Assembly (NCBI RefSeq): GCF_029852145.1
Contig: NC_079972.1
Location: 15,560,986 to 15,624,985, forward strand
Source: Microplitis mediator
Lineage: Eukaryota; Arthropoda; Insecta; Hymenoptera; Braconidae
Length of the DNA: 64,000 nt
Reading direction: 5' to 3'
The position numbers were made by a program, and so were the translations under genes. Under the pieces are notes generated by a model. It was not told where the DNA came from, made no database searches, and was given only the letters and a program-made list of their open reading frames with translations. Within the stretch, counting starts at the first letter, position 1. Every line of letters starts with the position of its first letter. Shown here in pieces: positions 47,801-56,512 of this stretch.

Positions 47801-48564
47801 CTGATACATCTTTTATACGAATCAAAAACAATAGTAATAATAATAATTGCAGTCTGTATGTTAATAAAAATTTTAAAAATACTTTTTTCATTTATTTTTT
47901 ATTTATTTTTCTTTTTTTTTTTTTTGAATGAATTCATTAAATGGCTCACCGGTGTAGTAATCAATGTCAATTTTAAAATACCCGCTAGTATTTGATCAAT
48001 CCTTTTTTCGATATGCGCTGTTTTAAAATTGATTAATTATTTTATTTTATTTATTTTTTTTTTGTTTTATACATGATAAAATTCAATAACTAAAATTGAT
48101 TCTCAGTTTAATTATTTGATATAATAATATTTAAATAATTTGTACCGTTTTTTTTTATTGATAAAAAAAAATCTAATAAAAGTTTGTGTAAACGTATTGG
48201 ATTTATAAATATAATAATATTATTGTAAAGAGGATTACCTTCTTCATCACTACCAATCATAGCGTAACGTTCGTATCCAGTGAGATTTCTTACAGCACCA
48301 AGGCCAAAGTCATCTTTGGTCCACTGAATGGGACCTTTTTGATCAAGTACTCGACATGGAAGTGTAACCCGACTGCCGATAACAGCTGTCTGATCCTGCG
48401 GCTCAATTGCAAATCTCTGATAAACTATCTCGGTCGTTGCCGGCCTTAACGTCGATGGACCTGCTGACGAGTTTGTCGCAACAGCACATCTTGCGATCGT
48501 CATCCAACAGCATACTGTCATAACTAACCACGATCTCCTCGTCCATCTTTGTATTCTTTGTAAT
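28345..48564 (-). CDS. Kirre/dumbfounded-like Ig-superfamily adhesion receptor (12 coding exons, N-terminus incomplete)
   Basis: Exons in transcript order: 48564-48239, 43202-42970, 36870-36670, 36153-36026, 35769-35618, 34441-34131, 32680-32440, 31802-31647, 30923-30676, 30481-30246, 30115-29986 and 28443-28345. Every junction is GT...AG and phases close. From the first in-frame ATG (48521) the total is 2418 nt, 805 residues. Five Ig domains are followed by one transmembrane helix (about 524-546) and a tail of about 255 residues ending in ATHV, a class I PDZ ligand. Fly Kirre and Roughest are receptors for Sns/Hibris and drive myoblast fusion, nephrocyte diaphragms and axon or eye patterning; vertebrate homologues are Neph1-3. 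Kirre is preferred over Roughest because the tail has DRSSNLSDVKADI, GYVPYVDYSRDYMPP and IDPRFSATYGNPYLR, which match Kirre as I recall it. I do not see the PADV motif after the membrane segment. Confidence 0.93.
28501..29964. mobile_element. CACTG-family element with a large ACCGGT minisatellite, inside the last kirre intron
   Basis: Ends CACTGTAAAAAATCACCGG and TTTTTACAGTG with TA on both sides (28499-28500, 29965-29966). The other end carries the family word AACACCGGGCGGAGTTAAAATG. Positions 29213-29890 are a minisatellite of about 20-22 bp units (ACACCGGTTACCCCGCTTTT and variants). The long frames across it (Leu-His-Arg / Phe-Tyr-Thr repeats in all three frames) are artefacts. The element fills 1464 of the 1542 bp of the intron. 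Confidence 0.9.
29986..30115 (-). CDS. kirre exon k: cytoplasmic tail 3
   Basis: MSAAEQLRHAPHTAIPGVTP followed by a proline-rich APPPYTQAM and NSLNTLNGAGPQ, then GTCAGT. 130 nt. The PPPY sequence matches the WW-domain ligand pattern PPxY. A CACTG transposon begins only 19 bp beyond the donor side of the exon. Confidence 0.88.
30246..30481 (-). CDS. kirre exon j: cytoplasmic tail 2
   Basis: Begins DGSNNNGYVPYVDYSRDYMP, followed by a Ser-rich stretch, and ends IDPRFSATYGNPYLR. Both end blocks are recognisable in fly Kirre. 236 nt, phase 2 out. Confidence 0.92.
30676..30923 (-). CDS. kirre exon i: cytoplasmic tail 1
   Basis: Reads QETDSNPDRYRESDRSSNLS DVKADIRAG in two blocks, then Ser- and Glu-rich sequence and GYRYSADYTEPSFPPKNN before GTAAGT. 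The YSADYTEP block offers candidate phospho-Tyr sites. 248 nt. Confidence 0.9.
30993..31611. mobile_element. GGGGAGACC-family MITE copy A, in a kirre intron
   Basis: Ends GGGGAGACCGGGGCAAGACGG and CCGTCTTGCCCCAGTCTCCCC with TA duplicated on both sides. 619 bp, near-identical to 41201-41818 and 49137-49757. The interior has AAAAATTTTTTTT tracts around a second GGGGCAAGACGGCCCCCTCC word. It lies in the 723-bp intron between the membrane exon and tail exon 1. The frames inside are repeated in each copy and are not genes. Confidence 0.92.
31647..31802 (-). CDS. kirre exon h: transmembrane segment and juxtamembrane tail
   Basis: Reads ALIPVDWQLILIIVGLVVC and on through a long Ile/Val/Leu run to HCRDRIKQPRPRS ... 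ENDL. It has one helix with positive residues on the inner side. The acceptor CTCAG is fixed by an in-frame TGA just upstream; donor C|GTATGT. 156 nt. Confidence 0.88.
32440..32680 (-). CDS. kirre exon g: Ig5
   Basis: VKCTAISVPKAESVVWSFAG ... TYFGDYNCTVTNSYGTDTVI ... TTR. Carries both Ig5 cysteines. TTTGCAG acceptor; donor G|GTAAGT. 241 nt, phase 0 in and phase 1 out. Confidence 0.93.
32820..33778. mobile_element. CACGG-family element with ATTATGGGAA units, in a kirre intron
   Basis: Ends CACGGAAAGAAAATTTTGG and ATTTTCTTTCCGTG with TA duplication. Both arms are tandem words of the type TTCCCATAATATTATGGGAA with the two halves mutually complementary; the AT-rich centre (33345-33555) includes GTTTTGTGCTGACAAAAAATTC. 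A near relative is at 56513-57387. Confidence 0.88.
34131..34441 (-). CDS. kirre exon f: Ig4
   Basis: Starts YGPQFRRPPISVETHYGATE, continues through CDVDGNPTPEILWIHEESDR and SPETAGRYYCKAHVPGFPQ, and ends PDEGVVK before GTAAAC. It holds the complete Ig4 cysteine pair and the first strand of Ig5. 311 nt. Confidence 0.93.
34510..35527. mobile_element. ~1-kb palindromic MITE, GGGTGATCC ends, in a kirre intron
   Basis: Ends GGGTGATCCAAAAAATAACA and TGTTATTTTTTGGATCACCC with TA on both sides. The arms are mirrored across a centre near 35025. The interior (GTAGAGAATTGAA, CTTTTCCGGCGAAACTATCAG, CATAAGAATAACATGG) is shared with 17017-17936. The 144-aa frame at 35460-35894 runs from exon e into this element and is not a gene by itself. 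Confidence 0.88.
35618..35769 (-). CDS. kirre exon e: rest of Ig3
   Basis: Reads RWYINEKTVIGDYTTEMIIH ... LHDAIVKCEVHNEVGKSEE ... LDIT, closely matching the third Ig domain of Kirre and Roughest. TGTACAG acceptor and GTAAGT donor. 152 nt. Confidence 0.93.
36026..36153 (-). CDS. kirre exon d: start of Ig3
   Basis: Reads VRYAPKVSLKISS ... IIEGSELRFKCRAEANPPDMEY. TATATAG acceptor and AG|GTAACT donor. 128 nt, phase 0 in and phase 2 out. Confidence 0.9.
36560..36600. repeat. (CAT)n microsatellite
   Basis: About nine CAT/ATC trinucleotides in a kirre intron; reads as poly-His on the plus strand by chance. Confidence 0.85.
36670..36870 (-). CDS. kirre exon c: rest of Ig2
   Basis: Reads ITWIDGLGNVLHNGIE ... 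RKEHDNTTFTCQSQNAADRT ... LRVE. CCAG acceptor and GTAAGT donor. 201 nt, 67 codons, phase 0 at both ends. It is missed by simple start-to-stop ORF scanning because it has no ATG near its start. Confidence 0.93.
36871..38920. other. kirre intron, left part: AT-rich with a long AT microsatellite
   Basis: No exon found. It holds (AT)n at 37327-37388 (about 30 units), a shorter (AT)n at 37518-37540, and a C10 run near 38371. Confidence 0.6.
38924..40336. mobile_element. GCACGCCTCG element copy 2 (reverse), interrupted by a nested insertion
   Basis: A reverse-complement copy of 26534-27148: starts TTGGAAAATCCAAAAGTGCACGC and ends GCTTCGCTTCCGAGGCGTGC. Homology stops at AATGAACTTTTTT near 39336 and resumes at TTTTTTTATATTAATAC near 40135. 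The intervening ~800 bp is listed separately. Confidence 0.85.
39337..40135. mobile_element. Nested insertion with AACTTCCCGC / GCGGGAAGTT ends
   Basis: Inserted within a T run of copy 2. AACTTCCCGCTAAGAAAATTG opens it. CTGCGGGAAGTTTTGGGG then CCCGCAGGGTCAACTGAC close it. Inside are an (ACGT)n / GTATGTAT tract (39480-39522) and repeated AACCGATTTTGA / ATCAAAATCGGTT words with CGACGCGG / CGCGTCGA, which are inverted relative to each other. No transposase frame. Confidence 0.75.
41201..41818. mobile_element. GGGGAGACC-family MITE copy B, in a kirre intron
   Basis: Same ends as copy A (GGGGAGACCGGGGCAAGACGG ... CGTCTTGCCCCGGTCTCCCC) with TA duplication. 618 bp and nearly identical to copies A and C, so insertion or spread was recent. 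Confidence 0.92.
42395..42625. repeat. GACTT/GACTC pentamer run and (TTC)n tract
   Basis: GACTTGACTTGACTCGACTCG (42410-42447) is a pentameric repeat. 42542-42610 is a TTC/TTCT-rich tract giving poly-Ser or poly-Phe frames. Not coding. Confidence 0.75.
42970..43202 (-). CDS. kirre exon b: end of Ig1, start of Ig2
   Basis: Begins GDFSLHIFPVELEDDGKYQC (Ig1 C-strand to F-strand, with the Asp-Gly-x-Tyr-x-Cys signature) and ends in SVGGKPAAD before GTAAGT. 233 nt, phase 1 in and phase 0 out. Flanked by the two longest introns (5.0 and 6.1 kb). Confidence 0.93.
43259..44395. mobile_element. CACGG-family element (1.1 kb) with an internal ~175-bp tandem duplication and a nested element
   Basis: Ends CACGGAAAAAAATTATGCTC and TATTTTTTCCGTG with TA duplication. 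Inside, 43545-43715 and 43716-43885 are diverged tandem copies (TACTAATTTTT(T/C)ATTTTATTATTTACCAC ... AATCAGTATCTA). A second small CAC-N-G element sits within it at 43889-44132. Confidence 0.75.
43889..44132. mobile_element. Nested 244-bp CACAG element with TTCTTG/CAAGAA units
   Basis: Ends CACAGAAAAAAATTATTTC and ATCCTTTTTTTCTGTG with TA duplication (43887-43888, 44133-44134). The interior alternates TTCTTGGCGCAAGAAA, CTTGGCTCAAGAA and CCCAAGAAAAATT-type self-complementary words. It is inserted inside 43259-44395, so it is younger than that element. A relative is at 54831-55025. Confidence 0.85.
44731..44799. repeat. (AT)n microsatellite, about 34 units
   Basis: An uninterrupted TA run in a kirre intron. 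Confidence 0.95.
44900..46509. other. kirre intron sequence with simple GA/GT/CT tracts
   Basis: AGAGA and GT tracts lie at 45325-45435 and a CTCTCT tract near 45717-45738. No exon could be joined in frame with the flanking kirre exons. The 78-aa minus frame at 45547-45783 is discussed under rejected items. Confidence 0.5.
46510..47243. mobile_element. CACTG-family element copy 2, in a kirre intron
   Basis: Ends CACTGTAAAAAGAGCGGTG and CGGTGATTTTTTACAGTG with TA duplication. The minisatellite (46570-46935) is made of AACCGGTGTAAAAGCGGAGT and related 20-22 bp units. The right half holds the family body (GATTATAAAGCACAAAAAATG, ACACCGGTCTAGAATATTTAC). Opposite orientation to the copy at 28501. 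Confidence 0.92.
48239..48564 (-). CDS. kirre exon a: signal region and first half of Ig1
   Basis: The acceptor is TTTTTCAG just before 48564 and the donor is AAG|GTAATC. It reads LQRIQRWTRRSWLVMTVCCW..., a basic then hydrophobic stretch that looks like a signal peptide, then FAIEPQDQTAVIGSRVTLPC and QWTKDDFGLG...YERYAMIGSDEE, the conserved start of Ig1. The frame is open through the acceptor to an intronic TAA with no ATG between. Translation therefore starts either on an unseen upstream exon or at the internal Met at 48521. Confidence 0.9.
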
Positions 48565-48604
48565 CTGAAAAATATTTAAATACACAAATTATTATACAAT
48601 TTAA

Positions 48605-48610
48605 TAAATG

Positions 48611-48655
<45 letters not shown>
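48605..48655. repeat. (AAT)n microsatellite
   Basis: About 16 AAT units just upstream of the first recognised kirre exon on the minus strand. Confidence 0.9.
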
Positions 48656-48656
<1 letters not shown>

Positions 48657-48879
48657 TAATAGCAATGTCGGCGGTTGAGTGTAATGTTGATAAGCCATAA
48701 CAGGATGTAATTTGAGATTATTCTCATCATTTGTAGTACATCCCAATCCATCCGAGTTACTTCTTATAGAGTGAATAGAATAATCACTTTGCCCAGTCGT
48801 TCAAGTATATATGAATAGGAATACAACTATACTATGGGGATAATTGTGCCTGACGCGAATGTTCCTCCGTCTAGTCGGC

Positions 48880-48940
48880 ATTCATCCTTCTTTCTCTTTC
48901 ATTCTCTTTCTCTTTCTCTTTCTCTTTAGCGCTTTCGAGA
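48880..48940. repeat. CTTTCT polypyrimidine tract
   Basis: TTCTTTCTCTTTCATTCTC and repeated TTTCTC words, purine-rich on the minus (gene) strand, about 320-370 bp upstream of the first recognised kirre exon. It may be intronic or regulatory. Confidence 0.5.
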
Positions 48941-49136
48941 TTGTTCAAGCGACGACAGGAGTAGCTAATGGCTTGTCTCACCAATCAATTGTTCTATGCT
49001 GACTTCTAATGTCGATAACTAATTTAACTAATTACTCTAAACCATTTCGTCTTATCATTATTGTATACCTATAATTCAATTATTGCCATTTATCCATTTA
49101 ATGAAAATTTTTTTAATGAAAATTCAATCTTCATTA

Positions 49137-49757
49137 GGGGAGACCGGGGCAAGACGGCCCACCTAAGCCGGTTATTATTATTTGTGGCTTTTAACCATCA
49201 AGTCGATTTACTCTTGTCCAACTTGAACTCAATTCACCAAAATTTTGGTGAAGCTCCTGAAAAAAAATTTTTTTTTTTTGGGGCAAGACGGCCCCCTCCG
49301 AAAAAAAATGAAAAAAAAAATTTTTTTTTTTTAGTTGTAAAAAAATTTCCCGCGTAACAAATGTTTATATTTTTCTCTTTAACAACTGTATTTACTTTAA
49401 TATTACTCGAAATAACCTTTTTTGATATAATACGAGTCATTTTTTCACTTCTGTAGAAAATTGATTATTGGTTTTTTTAACTTTTTCAAATGCTCTATTT
49501 TAATCGAAATCCATATAATTAACCAAAAAATGATATTTCTATTAAATTAATCATGACTAGGTTATAATACTATGAAATACATTTTCTTTTAGAATTTTTG
49601 AGTGGTTCATTTTGCCCCAAGTTTCACGTATCGGGCTAAAAATGAGTAAATAATATAAATTTGTGATAATCAAAAGAAAACAAGAAAAAAAAATTTTTGG
49701 TTAATTTTTGAGGTGGGCCTTCTTGCCCCAGGTGGGCCGTCTTGCCCCGGTCTCCCC
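49137..49757. mobile_element. GGGGAGACC-family MITE copy C
   Basis: Ends GGGGAGACCGGGGCAAGACGG and GCCCCGGTCTCCCC, TA duplication. 621 bp, nearly identical to copies A and B. Confidence 0.92.
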
Positions 49758-49759
49758 TA

Positions 49760-50800
49760 TATATCATTCTACAAACAAAGATTTCATTGTTGTTGAAAAA
49801 AGCCAATAGCATTAAAAAATATTTCATCTGAGATTTTATTTTAGTTATTTATATGATTTTATTAAAAAAGAATAAATCATTCATGTCTTTGTATATTTCC
49901 ATACTGAATTGACGTTTCCTTTGTATAAAATTACTTCCGTTCAGTTAATGCTGATGTAAGAGAATAAAAACTTTAATAATTCACTTTTTTTAAAAAAGAA
50001 TCTACAATTTGTATTAACTTATAAATATTAATTTTCATTTGTAATATAAACTTTGCATTGTTCATTTTACTGCATATTTTATTATTTTAATAAATATCAA
50101 CTAGATAGAAAAAAAAAATAAAAAATTAAATGAAAATAATTCTGCATGCAGGCAGCTCAAGCTAAAAGTGAAGAATTTACTCAACTTTAACAAACAAAAA
50201 TATTAAAGCTGCATTGTTCATCGATCCAAAGAATGCTGAATTTAAATACATTTCAACGTTTTAAAAAAAAAAAAAAATTGTCTCGTTTTCTTTTGGCAAA
50301 TAAAAGCTTTTACTTGTATACAGTGGTACAGGAATGAAAACACACATACATACATATTTACAGTTGTATATATTTATACATAGTTGAAAAAAAGTTTAAA
50401 AGTGTAAAGAAGGAACAATGAAAAAGCTTCAAACAATAAAAAAAATAAGAGGAAAAAAAAAAAGAGTAAATCTAGTCTTACAAAGATTCGGCCAAAAGAT
50501 AATTTAAAGACTTTTCGACTTAAATATATATGTAAAGAGAAGAAGAAGAGGAAAAGAGATCGTAAAGCAGGAAAGTGTGTAAAATATGTTGGGAATTTAG
50601 ATATGGTAATCGTGAATGAAACAAATCAATTTATTAAACAAATGAATATTATATCTTTCATTAAAATACGCGCTCTAGGGTATGTCTTCACTAGTAAGAG
50701 ATTTAGCTTAGACTAACTTATTCTTTTAACATTATTTAACACTGAGGTCCACCAACCTCTCCTCTTTTTGTATAACAAAGATCTCTCAGTTCAAAATATA
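49760..50800. other. AT-rich non-coding stretch
   Basis: No gene or notable repeat was recognised. A-rich tracts lie near 50262-50276 and 50453-50464. Confidence 0.4.
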
Positions 50801-50802
50801 TA

Positions 50803-51527
50803 CACTGTAAAAAGAGCGGTGTTAAAAATGGACTCATTTTAACTCCGCCCGGTGTTAAAAATATCGGTGTTAAATCGGGGTAACCGGTGTAAAAGCGGAG
50901 TAAAATCGGTGTTAAATCAGGGTAACCGGTGTGAAAGCGGAGTAAAATCGGTGTAAAGGCGGGGTAACCGGTGTAAAAACGGAGTAATATCGGTGTAAAA
51001 GCGGGGTAACCGGTGTAAAAGCGGGGCAACCGGTGTAAAAACGGGGTAACCGGTGTAAAAGCGGAGTAATAGTGGTGTAAAAGCGGAGTAAAATCGGTGT
51101 AAAGGCGGGGTAACCGGTGTAAAAACGGAGTAACATCGGTGTAAAAGCGGAGTAATAGCGGTGTAAAAGCAGGATAAACTGCGTCCGCTTGGAGTATTAA
51201 CTTTAAAGATTATAAAACACAAAAAATGTCAGTTCTTTATGAAAATTAATAAAAAATATCATTTATTAACAAGTATAGTGATCGAGTAAGTAAAAATATT
51301 CACAAAGTAAAATATTTTAACACTGGTAAAGAATATCTACACCGGCGGCGGCGTTATTTTAACACCGGTCTAGAATATTTACACCGGTGGCGGCGTTATT
51401 TTAACACCGGTCTAGAATATTTACACCGGTGGCGGCGTTATTTTAACACCGCTTTCGGGGGTAAATTTAACACCGATAATTTTAACACCTACACCGATTG
51501 GACTTACCCCGGTGATTTTTTACAGTG
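50803..51527. mobile_element. CACTG-family element copy 3
   Basis: Ends CACTGTAAAAAGAGCGGTG and GGTGATTTTTTACAGTG; flanked by TATA on both sides. Minisatellite at 50865-51180. The ACACCGGTGGCGGCGTTATTTT word is present twice in the right half, whereas the 46510 copy has fewer intact repeats. Confidence 0.92.
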
Positions 51528-51529
51528 TA

Positions 51530-53190
51530 TATATGAGTGCAAATGAAGAAAAACATACTGCCTTGCATTTACTTGGAATCTCTCGTCGACCAAAATACCT
51601 AAGGTCATAAAATTTGATCCATGCTAGCTTTCTTTTCCTTAAGTAAACATATACACATTTTCAACTCAACTCAAATATATATACTACGACTTAAATGCGA
51701 CACTGTTCGAAATATTATTTCGAACAGAATATTTAGTAAAGAGAAATAATTAAATAAAGTATATATAAGAATAAAGATTGATTTTTGTACAGAGAATCCA
51801 ACAAAATACAATGCGAGTATGGCTCTGTGATGTAAGAAACTTTTGTTCAATTGGATATATACAAAGAGAAATGGTTGAGGTAGAATCACCCACACCAGAA
51901 GAAGGAGAAGAAGAATATAAAGGATACTTGATGAAGAGAGCAGCAATGCAGAACGTTTAATCCAATAGATGTCCCGATGTTCATTATTCAAGAGAGTTCC
52001 GCTAGTATTGCCACTTGGATTTCTCTCCTGCAAGCTGTAAATCTTCAAAGTTCACTCGAAAACTTTAACAGTTGCCGTAGTTGCCGTAGAGAGAGAATGA
52101 AACGATGTAATGAATACCAAAATGTATTTAAAGATAATAAAAATAATGATAATATAAATTTATAAAATGCGTTATTGTATTTTTTATACGTCAAATTTTT
52201 TACGATATTCATATATGAGTAGTTTAATATAATTTCATAATAATAATAATAATACCAACAAAATATAAAATTTTCCCGGCAAATAAATACATCAAGTGCT
52301 CGCATCGTTATCGCAAAAAATATAATGCCCGTAGTTGTTGTCATATTTATCTAGTTAAATTTTATTCTCAATAATCTGTGATATTTTTTGGTAATAATAT
52401 ATATAATATTAAAAATAATTTATAAAAAGCTTGAAAATATAATTTTCATTTTATCCGTTAAATTATTTATAAATTTATTGGTCGTAAAAACTATTCGAAA
52501 GTTTAAAATATTTTATCTCAGCCTATTTATCTATTTCGCCTAAAACTTTATTAAAGTGATAAAATAAATTATATATTTTTATGAGAAATAAAAAGTTAAT
52601 TACAAGTTCGTCAGTTTCCTTTAAGTTTTACCCATTGAAAATTTAAACAAGTATGATGTATATGTGTAGATATAAAGAGAACCGAAAGGTAATTTATTTA
52701 TGTATTCACTTTAAAACTAAATTATCACTTAAACTTTATATAGGTACATACACACACACATCCATATAGATATAAATTTATTATCACATGTAGAAGGCAA
52801 GACGACAAGTCTGTGATTGTGTCTAAAAGTCTAAACAATGTTCGCTTGTTAACTTGCTCACTATCGTTAGCGACAAGTTGTTGCCACGGTTATTTTCCTA
52901 CACATAGCCTAGCTTAGCTCATCTCTCTTGTACTCGCTCTGTTTTCCTACTCTGTGTCATCATCATCCCTTTTCCTCGCTTGTACTTTGAGTTGAGGTGT
53001 TTCAGGTCATTCGATCACAACTTTTACTTCCCCGCGAAATAACTACCAGGAGTAAGGTTAAATTCTGGTGAAATTGCTTTTCACACACTATTTTATCTTT
53101 TCCTACTCTCTCCCTTTTATTATCTCTCTCTCCCTCATTACTCTTTTAGAGTAAATAAAACCCTTTATTATATATATATAATTTAGAAGA
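51530..53190. other. Non-coding stretch with a GC-richer patch
   Basis: No gene supported. 52790-53060 is less AT-rich (GCCACGGTTATTTTCCTACAC, TCATTCGATCACAAC) and could hold regulatory sequence. Open frames at 51778-52165 and on the other strand are short and unlike known families. Confidence 0.3.
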
Positions 53191-53197
53191 GAAAGTA

Positions 53198-54091
53198 CAC
53201 TGTAAAAAGAGCGGTGTTAAAAATAGACTCATTTTAACTCCGCCCGGTGTTAAAATAAATTTACACCGGTGTAGGAGGAGTAATTCACCGGTGTTAAAAA
53301 TACCGGTGTTAAATCAGGGTAACCGGTGTAAAAGCGGAGTAAAAGCGGGGTAACCGGTGTAAAAACGGAGTAAGCGGTGTAAAAACGGAGTAATATCGGT
53401 GTAAAAGCGGGGTAACCGGTGTAAAAACGGAGTAATATCGGTGTAAAAGCGGGGTAACCGGTGTAAAAGCGGGGTAAATTGCGTCCGCTTGGAGTATTAA
53501 CTTTAAAGATTACACTGTAAAAAGAGCGGTGTTAAAAATGGACTCATTTTAACTCCGCCCGGTGTTAAAATAAAATTACACCGGTGTAGGAGGAGTAATT
53601 CACCGGTGTTAAAAATACCGGTGTTAAATCAGGGTAACCGGTGTAAAAGCGGAGTAAAATCGGTGTAAAAGCGGAATAACCGGCGTAAAAACGGAGTAAT
53701 ATCGGTGTAAAAGCGGGGTAAATTGCGTCCGCTTGAAGTATTAACTTTAAAGATTATAAAACACAAAAAATGTCAGTTCTCTATGTAAATTAATAAAGAA
53801 TATTATTTATTAACAAGTACAGTGATCGAGTAAGTAAAAATATTCACAAAGTAAAATATTTTAACATCGGTAAAGAATATCTACACCGGCGGTGGCGTTA
53901 TTTTAACACCGGTCTAGAATATTTACACCGGCAGCGGTGTTATTTTAACACCGGATAATTTTTTTTAACACCGATACAGAATATTTACACCGGCAGCGGC
54001 GTTATTTTCACACCGCTTTCGGGGGTAAATTTAACACCGATAATTTTAACACCTACACCGATCGGACTTACCCCGGTGATTTTTTACAGTG
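53198..54091. mobile_element. CACTG-family element copy 4 with an extra solo left end
   Basis: 53513-54091 is a complete element (CACTGTAAAAAGAGCGG ... GATTTTTTACAGTG). 53198-53512 is a second left end plus minisatellite of the same family that stops at CTTTAAAGATTA exactly where the full copy begins. The missing right half of the first copy is not found after 54091. Confidence 0.88.
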
Positions 54092-54099
54092 TAAGAATT

Positions 54100-54830
54100 A
54101 AATTGCAAGATACTTTAATGATCAATAAAATAATAAACTTTAATTAAAAAAATAATTTTTCTCTCTTAAATTAAACATCCAAGTGATTTATTGCGAACGT
54201 CTATTAACTTCACCTTTGCATTATAAATGTTGCACATTAAATTTCAATATCGATGTATCTTTCGTTATTATTCTTAAGCATGAGTCAGCTTTTTCATTAT
54301 TTTGTTTTTTTTCTTTTCTTTGCACTTCGTATTATTGAACAAACGGCGGCTATAAATAAAAGTGACAAATGATAAATTAAAAAATAAAATGACAAAGTTT
54401 ATCATTTAGCGCAGGTGAAAAAAGAAAAAATTAATAATAATAATAATAAAAAAGAAGAAAAAAATTAACAGAATAACAAATGGGAAAGATATATATATTT
54501 AATTATACTACGCGAAATAGACGTACAGAGTAAATATTCGACAAATGGGGTAACCTGGATGGCGGATTATTCATCATAGCACACACGGCATCACCTGGTC
54601 AGTATGGTCAGTATATAGTAGTATAACATACTAACAAGAAGGCAACTAAAGCAGAGACTACGCTACGCAAAGCGGATCGATGTAGCGATGGGTCACGACA
54701 AAGGCCACAGGTGTCTTGAAACACCAATTAATTATTTCTCCTAAAGATATATATCTTACTATAAGATTTATCAAATAACTAAATTCATTTAGTATTTTAC
54801 ACATACTTTTATTTTTATTTCACACAGAAA
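54100..54830. other. Non-coding stretch
   Basis: No gene. A GC-richer patch (54590-54720: CTACGCTACGCAAAGCGGATC ... CACAGGTGTCTTG) includes an E-box CAGGTG. Confidence 0.3.
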
Positions 54831-55025
54831 AAATAGATATCTTGAGTCAAGAAAATATTTTTGAAGACAAACATTTTCGGGAACCAAGTCAAGATTTTCT
54901 TGAGCTAAGAGAATTCGTCTTGGTTGGAGAAGATTTCTACTTCATCTGAGAAAATTTAGCTCTCCAAAAAAATTTTCTTGAATCAAGAATATTTACCTTC
55001 AGTCGAGAATTTTTTTTTTCGTGTG
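54831..55025. mobile_element. Short palindromic CAC-N-G relative with CAAGAA/TTCTTG units
   Basis: Ends CACACAGAAAAAATAG and TTTTTTTTTCGTGTG. The interior has CTTGAGTCAAGAAAAT, TTTTCTTGAGCTAAGAGAA and TTCTTGAATCAAGAAT words. It is more diverged than 43889-44132, and the target duplication is not clear. Confidence 0.6.
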
Positions 55026-55029
55026 CATT

Positions 55030-56510
55030 TATATTTATTATAAAATAATTGAAACAAAGGCGCATACAATCCATTGTGATTCACAGTATAAATTTAAATA
55101 TCACGTTAATAAACTAAAAAATACCTGGTCATATATTCAGTGTGATTTAAAAATCATCTAGTCTGGCGTAGACTACGGTATTGAGTTTTTTTTTTGTCGG
55201 AAAATTTTCAATTCTCATACGCGAAATTAAATAATTCGCAGAATATGGGATTACTGTAGAAGGACGTGGTGTAATAAGCTGCCGGGGATATAATAATATC
55301 ATTTTTTTTTTTTTTATATACAATGTACATACATAATTATACTTTTACTGTACAATGTACTACTACAGGGTTAATAAACATGAAATTTGTTATTTATTTT
55401 TTTCTTGTTCTCTCGTAAAATAAATTATTTTTATTAATCCAACAATGTAGTGCCATAGTAATAATTAACAACTCAACTATCAGCAAGCTTATATTATTTT
55501 ATAATAATAATAAATAGTAAAATAGTATATCTATTATAAGCTTCTGTACATGAGAATCTTCATAAATGAGCTACTAAAATTTAAACAGACATCAGTCAGA
55601 TAAGCCGATTAAAATTGAACATTACTAAGTGTACCTATAGCAGTACAACAACCAAGTATGCTAGAGGAGCTGAGTGTATACACGTATACGTGTTGCGTAA
55701 AGAGAGTCGATATTCAGATCGAATGTCGGTTCGCGCAGACGCGCCGACCTCTCACCAACTAAACGCGATACGAACAGGAGAATTCCACACATAAATTTTT
55801 ACCCTCCTGCTTGCTAATAAATTACTCAAATTATTACAACTTTAATTTGGATTTCTCGATACTTTACGTGTAATAACTCTACTGTCGAAATAAACTAATT
55901 TTGAAAATAAATATGTTGTTTTGTTTGATAGATTTAAATAAAAAAATAAAATAGTTGCCGGCCACCCCCAGTGTCACATTAATTGAGATTATTACTGCAT
56001 TGATAACTTTAAAATAGTTTGATAACGGTAATAAATCTATCGTAAATTGAAATAGTCAGACATTGTTATAAAATAATGATAACAATAATAAATTTAATTG
56101 ACGCGTAAAATTTAGGTTGTTATCCGAATGCAAATACCGCACGGTATGCAAGAGACTGAATAAGAGAAAGAGATAAAGCAGTAGCAGCTAGTAGCAGTAC
56201 AGGAGATAAAGAGAGGGTAATAGGGGGTAATAGGGGTATAGAGTGAGTATAGGAATGCTAGCACGACGTGTGTGCTGGTGGACTACAACTGCACATGGCT
56301 TGTGGTTAACGTGCGAACAAAACTCGGATGTCCAACTATACAAATTGTTGTCACCCTACGATTTCAACCAGGGAGATATTCCCTTTGCATTATTCTATGA
56401 GGTTGCAACCTAGGAATTTCACTACGACAAATTAAATTCTCTATTAAAATACACTTCTGCAGTACATATATAAAATAACATTACTTTATTTTATATATAT
56501 TATATTACAT
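55030..56510. other. Non-coding stretch with GC-richer patches
   Basis: No gene recognised. 55660-55790 (GTCGATATTCAGATCGAATG, GCGCAGACGCGCCGACC) and 56100-56410 are less AT-rich; a TAGGGGGTAATAGGGG tandem lies at 56217-56236. Possible regulatory DNA for the minus-strand gene. Confidence 0.3.
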
Positions 56511-56512
56511 TA

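Noticed and set aside
51671..52344. Minus frames of 125 and 99 aa and plus frames of 60-62 aa
   Set aside because: They overlap each other on both strands, are rich in Leu/Ser/Tyr from simple sequence, and show no family resemblance or splice support.
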